This document shows, piece after piece, positions 1-4,210 of a stretch of DNA of 7,670 nt (positions are counted from its first letter, which is position 1; every line of letters begins with the position of its first letter). The DNA comes from Eubacterium sp. GTDB lineage: Bacteria > Bacillota > Clostridia > Oscillospirales > Acutalibacteraceae. Location of the stretch: positions 1 through 7,670 of the forward strand of contig JAFYFO010000096.1 of NCBI GenBank assembly GCA_017543725.1. Reading direction: 5' to 3'. The notes beneath the pieces were generated by a model. The model saw nothing but the letters and a program-made list of their open reading frames with translations, made no database searches and was not told the DNA's origin. The position numbers and the translations under genes were made by a program.

Positions 1-398
1 GCGTGCAATGTGAGAAAGAAAATAATTTCCATCAGATTTATCCGCTTGATATGGATGTTTATGAAAAAATCAAAGTTATTGCAAAAGAGGTTTACGGCGC
101 AGACGGCTGTCATTTCCCGAAAGCAACAAGGGCTAAGATAGACGGATTTGTTAAACTCGGTGCGGATAAAATGCCTGTTTGCATTGCAAAAACTCAGTAC
201 AGCCTCATTGATATTCCAACCGAACTCGGCAGACCGAAGGGACATAAAATAACCATAACGGATGTTAGTTTATCAAACGGAGCGGGCTTCCTTGTTTGCC
301 TTGCAGGAGGCGTTATGACAATGCCCGGACTTCCGAAAAACCCTGCCGCTCATAATATTGATATTGATGAAAACGGCAACACCGTGGGGCTTTTCTGA
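1..398 (+). CDS. fhs: Formate--tetrahydrofolate ligase, C-terminal part (5' end outside window)
   Basis: The enzyme makes 10-formyltetrahydrofolate from formate, tetrahydrofolate and ATP in cytoplasmic one-carbon metabolism; in clostridia it also serves formate assimilation or acetogenesis. Only about the last 131 residues are present. The frame is open to the window edge, so the GTG at position 3 is an internal codon, not a start. Recognition rests on the family C-terminus: the AKTQYSL segment, the GRPKG motif, the NGAGF segment, then MTMPGLPKNPAA and a terminal D-I-D-E-N-G-N-x-V-G-L-F, all in the order expected for the roughly 550-residue family. The ATP-binding region is upstream and not visible. 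The TGA stop shares its last base with the tsaE start codon, which argues for cotranscription and coupled translation. The gene appears intact in what can be seen. Confidence 0.95.
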   Translation, partial: VQCEKENNFHQIYPLDMDVYEKIKVIAKEVYGADGCHFPKATRAKIDGFVKLGADKMPVCIAKTQYSLIDIPTELGRPKGHKITITDVSLSNGAGFLVCLAGGVMTMPGLPKNPAAHNIDIDENGNTVGLF

Positions 399-835
399 TG
401 ACTGAATTTATAACAAAAAGCGCAGAGCAAACTGCAAAAGAAGCGGCAAAGTTTGCAAAAACGCTGAAAAAAGGAAGCGTTATAGGCTTCCTCGGCGACC
501 TCGGAGTAGGCAAAACCGCTTTCACTGCGGGTTTTGTTAAAGGGCTTGGGATAGACGCTGATGTTTCCTCGCCGACTTTTGCAATATGCAACGATTATAT
601 TTCGGCTGAAAACAGAGTTTTGCACTACGATATGTACCGTATTGAAACCTGGGACGATTTATATTCAACAGGCTTTTTTGACAGCCTTGACAGCGGCGCA
701 TATATTCTTATCGAATGGAGCGAAAACATTTTCGGCGCGCTCCCCGAAGACGCTGTTATTATTAAAATTGATAAACTCAGTGAAAACGAGAGAAAATTCA
801 CTGTTATGACAAAAGAAGAAGCAGAAAAAGAATGA
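398..835 (+). CDS. tsaE: tRNA t6A threonylcarbamoyladenosine biosynthesis ATPase TsaE
   Basis: TsaE is the small P-loop ATPase of the bacterial TsaB-TsaD-TsaE machinery that, with TsaC/Sua5, puts the threonylcarbamoyl group on A37 of ANN-decoding tRNAs. The 145-residue length is typical. Visible motifs are the Walker A sequence GDLGVGKT at residues 33-40, the switch-like SSPTF at 57-61, the HYDMYR motif (family H-x-D-x-Y-R) at 76-81 and the IEWSE segment at 105-109, which is the family's E-W signature. The ATG at 398 overlaps the fhs stop by one base. A later start would cut into the N-terminal strand, so this start is well supported. Its last four bases (ATGA) overlap the tsaB start. The tsaE-tsaB pair is a widely conserved neighbourhood. 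TsaD and TsaC are not in the window and must be encoded elsewhere. Nothing looks broken. Confidence 0.96.
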   Translation: MTEFITKSAEQTAKEAAKFAKTLKKGSVIGFLGDLGVGKTAFTAGFVKGLGIDADVSSPTFAICNDYISAENRVLHYDMYRIETWDDLYSTGFFDSLDSGAYILIEWSENIFGALPEDAVIIKIDKLSENERKFTVMTKEEAEKE

Positions 836-1524
836 TTCTATCAATTGATTCATCCGCGGTCAGCGCATCTGCGGCTTTAACCGACGGAAACAAAATAATC
901 AAAAGCGAGTTTTTAAACGCAGGCTTAACCCATAGCGAAACCCTTTTGCCGATGATTAAAAGAGTGCTCGACGGGGCGAGCGTTGATATGCTTGAAGCAA
1001 TTGCAATAACCGCAGGACCCGGCTCTTTCACGGGGGTCAGAATCGGCGTTTCGATTGCAAAAGGACTTGCTTTCAAAAACAATATTCCCTGCATCGGCGT
1101 TTCAACGCTTGAAGCAATCGCATATAATTTCATTGATGAAAACTGCATAGTCTGCGCTGTTATGGATGCAAGAAGAATGCAGTTTTATAACGCTGTTTTT
1201 GAAATAGAAAACAAAAACTGCAAGCGCCTTTGCGAAGACAGGGCAATTTCAATTGAAGACCTCAGGGAAGATTTGAAAAAATATGATAAAGTTATCATAG
1301 CGGGCGACGGCGCAAGGCTTTGTTTTGAAAATATAAATCTTGAAAACGCCGCCCTTGCAGATGAAGATAAAATTTTTCAAAACGCCGTTTCTGTTGCAAA
1401 AGCGGCTGAAAATAAAAAAAGAATTCCCGCCTCTTCACTGCTACCGGTTTATCTCAGGCAGTCGCAGGCTGAAAGGGAACTCGGATTAAAGAAAAAGAAT
1501 AAGAAAAAGGAGAAAACAGTATGA
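832..1524 (+). CDS. tsaB: tRNA t6A biosynthesis protein TsaB (YeaZ)
   Basis: TsaB is the non-catalytic ASKHA-fold partner that dimerises with TsaD and scaffolds TsaE for t6A formation on tRNA in the cytoplasm. It has 230 residues, typical for the family. Motifs seen: the N-terminal ILSIDSS strand (residues 2-8), HSE at 34-36, the hallmark GPGSFTGVRIG at 62-72, MDARR at 111-115 and the C-terminal PVYLRQSQAE at 205-214. The metal-binding histidine pair of the catalytic paralogue TsaD is not apparent, as expected for TsaB. The ATG at 832 overlaps the tsaE stop by four bases. The extreme C-terminus (about residues 220-229) is a lysine-rich tail, an addition of unknown importance. In many bacteria rimI follows tsaB; here rpiB follows directly, with an ATGA overlap. 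Confidence 0.96.
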   Translation: MILSIDSSAVSASAALTDGNKIIKSEFLNAGLTHSETLLPMIKRVLDGASVDMLEAIAITAGPGSFTGVRIGVSIAKGLAFKNNIPCIGVSTLEAIAYNFIDENCIVCAVMDARRMQFYNAVFEIENKNCKRLCEDRAISIEDLREDLKKYDKVIIAGDGARLCFENINLENAALADEDKIFQNAVSVAKAAENKKRIPASSLLPVYLRQSQAERELGLKKKNKKKEKTV

Positions 1525-1970
1525 TAGTTTTAGGTTCGGACCACGCAGGATTTCCGCTGAAGGAAGAAATTAAAAATCATCTTGATGCAAACGGGATTGA
1601 ATATGTTGATATTGGCTGTTATTCTCCCGAAAGATATGATTATGCCGTTGCGGCTCAGAAAGCGTGCGATATGGTTGTCAGCGGAGAGGCGAAAAAAGCA
1701 ATTCTCTGCTGCGGAACGGGCATTGGCATTTCAATGGCTGCAAACAAGGTTAAGGGAATAAGAGCCGCCGCTTGCAGCGATTATTTCAGCGCTAAGTATA
1801 CAAGGCTTCACAATGATGCAAACTGCCTCTGCCTCGGCGCAAGAGTTATCGGAAGCGGGCTTGCATTTGAACTTGTTGACACCTTCATCAGCACTTCTTT
1901 TGAAGGCGGCCGCCATCAGACAAGAGTTGACCAGATAACCGCTATCGAAAACGGAGAAAAGATTTATTAA
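1521..1970 (+). CDS. rpiB: Ribose-5-phosphate isomerase B (RpiB/LacAB family)
   Basis: It interconverts ribose 5-phosphate and ribulose 5-phosphate in the non-oxidative pentose phosphate pathway. The protein has 149 residues, the usual length. Diagnostic elements: the N-terminal GSDHAGF (residues 5-11); the ILCCGTGIGISMAANK region at 61-76 with Cys64 aligning to the catalytic cysteine known from E. coli RpiB; the HND segment (His97) that in the family assists ring opening; NCLCLGARVIG at 101-111; and a phosphate-binding FEGGRHQTRVDQI end with Arg131 and Arg135. The catalytic cysteine matches the E. coli-type enzyme rather than the actinobacterial type, which uses a glutamate. Closely related LacA/LacB and D-allose-6-phosphate isomerases share the fold, but the absence of lac or allose genes and the housekeeping context favour RpiB. 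The AAGGAG inside the end of tsaB (1506-1511) is the ribosome binding site, nine bases before the ATG. Confidence 0.95.
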   Translation: MIVLGSDHAGFPLKEEIKNHLDANGIEYVDIGCYSPERYDYAVAAQKACDMVVSGEAKKAILCCGTGIGISMAANKVKGIRAAACSDYFSAKYTRLHNDANCLCLGARVIGSGLAFELVDTFISTSFEGGRHQTRVDQITAIENGEKIY

Positions 1971-2003
1971 TGTTCAGGACACATTTTGACGCCCTGAAAA
2001 CTA

Positions 2004-2032
2004 TTGACAACACTAAGAAAGTCTTATATAAT
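2004..2032 (+). promoter_or_regulatory. Strong sigma-70/sigma-A type promoter for the small RNA region
   Basis: The -35 box is a perfect TTGACA at 2004-2009 and the -10 box a perfect TATAAT at 2027-2032, separated by exactly 17 bases. It starts 34 bases after the rpiB stop. The predicted start of transcription is near 2039. No ribosome binding site plus start codon follows, so it apparently drives a non-coding RNA. Confidence 0.85.
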
Positions 2033-2038
2033 ATAAAT

Positions 2039-2176
2039 GAACAAGGAGCCATCCGATAGACGGTTAGCCCCAAGTTAAGACAAAAATAATGGCTATTATA
2101 AGTACAAGTGTAATTATAAGGTAGTAATATTCCATTATTCCAATAAAAAAGCGAGGAATCAATCCTCGCTTTTTTC
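2039..2176 (+). ncRNA. Putative small non-coding RNA, family not recognised
   Basis: About 138 nt lie between a consensus promoter and an intrinsic terminator, with no credible coding sequence. Visible structure: AGCCAT at 2047-2052 pairs with ATGGCT at 2089-2094, enclosing a small CCG-ATAGA-CGG hairpin (2053-2063) and a purine-rich single-stranded stretch. A second hairpin pairs 2096-2105 with 2110-2119 (one mismatch, AAGT loop). The terminator stem follows. The 5' half is clearly more GC-rich than the flanks, as expected of a conserved RNA. It does not match what I know of 6S RNA, tmRNA, SRP RNA, RNase P or common riboswitches. A riboswitch is less likely because the next gene lies on the other strand and the RNA ends before it. 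The 5' end is inferred from promoter spacing. What I can support is transcription and folding, not function. Confidence 0.6.
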
Positions 2177-2184
2177 ATTGGAAT
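2137..2184. terminator. Strong bidirectional intrinsic terminator
   Basis: GCGAGGA (2151-2157) pairs with TCCTCGC (2163-2169) around a five-base loop. It is flanked by six A (2145-2150) and six T (2170-2175). The symmetry continues outward: ATTCCAAT (2137-2144) matches ATTGGAAT (2177-2184), with one bulged C at 2176. The A and T tracts give a U-run on either strand, so it can end the plus-strand small RNA and also the minus-strand lipoprotein gene, whose stop is 24 bases away. Confidence 0.92.
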
Positions 2185-2208
2185 ATCGTTATTAAACAGA
2201 TGTGTTTT

Positions 2209-3243
2209 TTATTTCCATTTAAGTGCTTTGATACTGAAACCGAGTCCGATATCGAGTTTGTTCTTCTGAATAATCGCATAAACTGTTTTATATTTTCCTG
2301 CGTTTTCAACATCAGCGGTAACAAGATAATAGTTGTTGTTTCCGATGAATTCAATCTTTTTCAGACTAACCGTTTGTTTCGGGTTTTCAAAATCGGTTAT
2401 GGTGAAAGTATCGTTTTTCTTGTTATACTTGATTTTTTCGTTATTTCCCTCGTCGTTGCATTTCGATTTGAAATTAACAACCGTCTGTCCGAAGAATTTG
2501 AAAAGGTCAAGAACTATTGTTCCCGAAGCGTATGTTGAAGTGTTTAAACTCTCTCTTTCAGCCATCCAGAGCGCGGCGTGGGTTGCAAGTTCAATCGGAA
2601 CGCCGTCTTTGTTTTCATATGATGAAGTGTAGAGATAGGGAACTTCAAGCATACTCTTAACAATCTGCTGGTCGTATGAATCAAAGGCAACCGCTTTCTT
2701 GCTCTTTGATTTAAGCGCTTCCGAAATGGTTGGAACTTTGTCTTTCTTATAATCAATAGTTGTAACTTCTTTTTGAGTTGTTGCTTCGCCCTTGTCTGCC
2801 TTTTTGGTTGTTGAAGCGGTTGTTTTCTGCTCTTTGGTTGTCGGAATTTTTTCCTCTGTAGTTTTCTGCCCCTTCTTGGTTTTTTTCGTTTCGGGTGTTA
2901 TATCGGCGGAATCATCAATATCGTAATCGGTTTTAACGGTTACTTCTTTTCCGTTTTTATCCTTCATAACATCGCCGTTTTCATCAAGAACTTTTGCAAC
3001 GGTTTTTCCGTTTTTATCCTTTTCATAAAGAACGGCAATCTGTGTTGTTGCTTTTTCGCCGTTTTTCTCTGTTACGGCCTTTCCGTTTTTATCCGTAACC
3101 TCAACGGTTTCAAAACCGTATTCGTTAACAGCCTCGTTAAGACCCGCGGTGCTGTCTGTTGAACCGCCTTTATTTGATTTGCAGGCAGCAAAAGAAGCCG
3201 CAACAATAAGAATGCAAAGAAGAATTGCAATTATCTTTTTCAA
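2209..3243 (-). CDS. Secreted lipoprotein with DKNGK repeats and Thr/Lys linker, function unknown
   Basis: This is a cell-surface lipoprotein of unrecognised function. I chose the TTG at 3243 (344 residues): GAGGTG at 3250-3255 lies six bases upstream as a good ribosome binding site, and the product begins MKKIIAILL. The alternative GTG at 3252 would overlap that site. The signal peptide has a Lys-Lys N-region, a hydrophobic core and a lipobox ending in FAAC with Cys21. Residues about 48-100 carry five degenerate D/E-K/E-N-G-K/E/D units (near 51, 59, 76, 87 and 95). Residues about 115-165 are a Thr/Lys-rich low-complexity spacer. The C-terminal part, about 170-344, looks globular, with mixed helix and strand, and lacks catalytic motifs I recognise. 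Its own promoter lies upstream and it ends at the shared terminator. Likely a monocistronic envelope protein: the linker would lift the C-terminal domain through the wall. Confidence 0.88.
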   Translation of the reverse strand: MKKIIAILLCILIVAASFAACKSNKGGSTDSTAGLNEAVNEYGFETVEVTDKNGKAVTEKNGEKATTQIAVLYEKDKNGKTVAKVLDENGDVMKDKNGKEVTVKTDYDIDDSADITPETKKTKKGQKTTEEKIPTTKEQKTTASTTKKADKGEATTQKEVTTIDYKKDKVPTISEALKSKSKKAVAFDSYDQQIVKSMLEVPYLYTSSYENKDGVPIELATHAALWMAERESLNTSTYASGTIVLDLFKFFGQTVVNFKSKCNDEGNNEKIKYNKKNDTFTITDFENPKQTVSLKKIEFIGNNNYYLVTADVENAGKYKTVYAIIQKNKLDIGLGFSIKALKWK

Positions 3244-3276
3244 TAATAACACCTCGCCGATGATTTTTGTATTTTT

Positions 3277-3305
3277 ATTATATATAGCGTTTTTTGAAAT
3301 GTAAA
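3277..3305 (-). promoter_or_regulatory. Promoter of the lipoprotein gene
   Basis: Read on the minus strand there is TTTACA (3305-3300) as -35 and TATAAT (3282-3277) as -10, with a spacer of exactly 17 bases. Only one -35 base departs from consensus. The leader to the TTG start is about 27 nt, enough for the GAGGTG site. Confidence 0.75.
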
Positions 3306-3366
3306 TAGTTTAACATAAATTGAACAATTTTTTTACTTTTAATTCATATTCTTAGCATTTCTTTCC

Positions 3367-3375
3367 TGCTATAAT
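3367..3375 (+). promoter_or_regulatory. Extended -10 promoter candidate for the membrane protein gene
   Basis: TGCTATAAT matches the extended -10 consensus (TG-n-TATAAT). There is no good -35 at 16-18 bases upstream, which extended -10 promoters can tolerate. If used, the transcript would start near 3382 and carry a leader of about 127 nt containing the heptamer repeats. A second TATAAT at 3438-3443 has no partner -35 and is less convincing. Confidence 0.45.
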
Positions 3376-3413
3376 ATTTTTTAAACAATAATGATTAAAT
3401 AAAGATTAAATAA

Positions 3414-3497
3414 GGCTAAGGTTTCAGGCGACAGGATTATAATAGCCGTGCGCAGCGCCCAATACCTAAAACCTAAAACCTAAGACCTAAAACCTTA
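3414..3497 (+). other. Possible structured 5' leader with alternative hairpins
   Basis: TAAGGTTT (3417-3424) is the exact reverse complement of AAACCTTA (3490-3497), which ends just before the ribosome binding site GGAG at 3500-3503. The overlapping GGCTA (3414-3418) can instead pair with TAGCC (3443-3447). The two pairings are mutually exclusive. No known riboswitch consensus is recognised. Pairing is seen; a regulatory role is inference. Confidence 0.3.
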
Positions 3498-3498
3498 A
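3464..3498 (+). repeat. Five-unit 7-bp tandem repeat (ACCTAAA type)
   Basis: Five consecutive heptamers are ACCTAAA, ACCTAAA, ACCTAAG, ACCTAAA and ACCTTAA. They end one base before the CGGAG ribosome binding site of the downstream membrane protein gene. The array is preceded by a GC-rich patch (about 3445-3460) that differs in composition from the AT-rich surroundings, so the whole block of about 3425-3498 may be a dispersed intergenic repeat. The unit resembles plant-type telomere repeats, but only by chance. Confidence 0.85.
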
Positions 3499-3508
3499 CG
3501 GAGTATAT

Positions 3509-4036
3509 ATGAAAACATCAAAACAAATTGCATTTGCTTCAATCTTTACCGCGCTTATTCTTGTTATTATGTTTCTCGGCTCGGCGCTCTCAGTTTTAAC
3601 CTATGTTGCGCCGCTGATTTGCTCAATAATAATGATGATTCTAAACGATATTGCAGGAAAGAAATTTGCCTTTTTATCCTATGCCGCGGTTTCGATTATC
3701 TCGATAATATTCCTCACCGATAAGGAATGTGCGCTGACCTTTGCGTTTTTCTTCGGCTACTATGCTATAATCAGGGATAATATTGAAAAAATCAAGCCGA
3801 AATGGCTTTGCTTTCTGATAAAATTTCTAATATTCAACCTCGGAATAATCGCCTCCCAACTCCTTCTTGTTTATGCCTTCGGTATTCCGCTTGATTTGCC
3901 CTGGGGGAAATGGGGAATATTGGTTTTTATAATCCTTATCAATCTTGTTTTTCTGATGTATGAATTTATGCTTAAAAGGGTTATTATTCTTTATAAAATC
4001 AAATATAAATCAAAAATTGATAAATTGCTGAAATAA
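3509..4036 (+). CDS. Small integral membrane protein, ECF-transporter S-component-like
   Basis: The 175-residue protein has five or six predicted membrane segments at about residues 9-29, 31-47, 53-69, 74-88, 101-124 and 136-155. They are followed by a lysine-rich cytoplasmic tail (about 156-175). The N-terminus, a short Lys-containing lead then an Ala-rich first helix (QIAFASIFTALILVIMFLG), and the overall size resemble the substrate-binding S subunits of energy-coupling factor vitamin transporters. I cannot name a substrate: no thiamine-, biotin- or riboflavin-specific motif is evident. No EcfA or EcfT genes are nearby, which would be normal for a group II ECF system that shares a common energising module. 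The ATG at 3509 has GGAG at 3500-3503 with five-base spacing. It appears monocistronic, with a leader containing repeats and a terminator overlapping its stop. Other small polytopic membrane proteins are possible; the ECF assignment is tentative. Confidence 0.8.
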   Translation: MKTSKQIAFASIFTALILVIMFLGSALSVLTYVAPLICSIIMMILNDIAGKKFAFLSYAAVSIISIIFLTDKECALTFAFFFGYYAIIRDNIEKIKPKWLCFLIKFLIFNLGIIASQLLLVYAFGIPLDLPWGKWGILVFIILINLVFLMYEFMLKRVIILYKIKYKSKIDKLLK

Positions 4037-4063
4037 TTCTGTTTCGGCAATTTATTAATTTTT
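4022..4063 (+). terminator. Intrinsic terminator overlapping the end of the membrane protein gene
   Basis: A 12-bp stem pairs 4022-4033 with 4042-4053 (one G-U pair). The loop contains the TAA stop and a T-rich run follows (4051-4063). The stem is AT-rich at the base, so strength is moderate. Confidence 0.55.
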
Positions 4064-4066
4064 ATG

Positions 4067-4101
4067 CAAAACAAAAACTTTTTTTGACATTTTTTGTTTT
4101 G
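4067..4101. repeat. Perfect 11-bp inverted repeat around a TTGACA
   Basis: CAAAACAAAAA (4067-4077) is repeated in inverted orientation as TTTTTGTTTTG (4091-4101), with a 13-base spacer containing TTGACA (4084-4089). No suitable -10 lies at normal spacing from that box (the nearest, TATTAT at 4111, is 21 bases away). It could be an operator or a weak additional hairpin, but low-complexity A/T sequence makes chance symmetry plausible. Confidence 0.4.
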
Positions 4102-4149
4102 AATTGCACTTATTATTGTGGAGTTAATAAAAATGTTATATTTGCTCTG

Positions 4150-4178
4150 TTGATTAATAAAATGCGGAGTGTTATATT
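4150..4178 (+). promoter_or_regulatory. Probable promoter of the subtilase gene
   Basis: TTGATT (4150-4155) and TATATT (4173-4178) are separated by 17 bases and sit about 32 bases before the GTG start. The predicted leader of about 26 nt contains the AGGAG ribosome binding site at 4198-4202. The boxes each depart from consensus, so the call is moderate. Confidence 0.5.
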
Positions 4179-4210
4179 AAATCTGAAAGTGTAATAAAGG
4201 AGTGGTATGT

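Noticed and set aside
1973..1998. Inverted repeat TTCAGG/CCTGAA just after rpiB, as an operon terminator
   Set aside because: The stem is only 6 bp with a 14-base loop and there is no following T-run. At most a weak or attenuating structure; the operon may simply read through to the terminator at 2137-2184.
2037..2078. A 13-codon frame starting ATGAACAAGG in the small RNA region
   Set aside because: The ATG falls at or before the expected transcription start, so there is no ribosome binding site; the short peptide has no recognisable features, and the sequence is better explained by RNA structure.
2039..2176. Riboswitch, T-box, 6S RNA or tmRNA identity for the small RNA
   Set aside because: No diagnostic consensus of these classes is visible, there is no same-strand gene downstream for a cis-regulator, and the 5' and 3' ends do not form the long closing helix of 6S RNA.
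2200..2632. Plus-strand frames opposite the lipoprotein gene
   Set aside because: They are antisense to a gene with signal peptide, lipobox, promoter and terminator, and their products look like random hydrophobic sequence.
3464..3498. CRISPR array or telomere-type repeat
   Set aside because: Units are 7 bp and contiguous with no spacers, and there are no cas genes. The similarity to telomere heptamers is fortuitous in a bacterial intergenic region.
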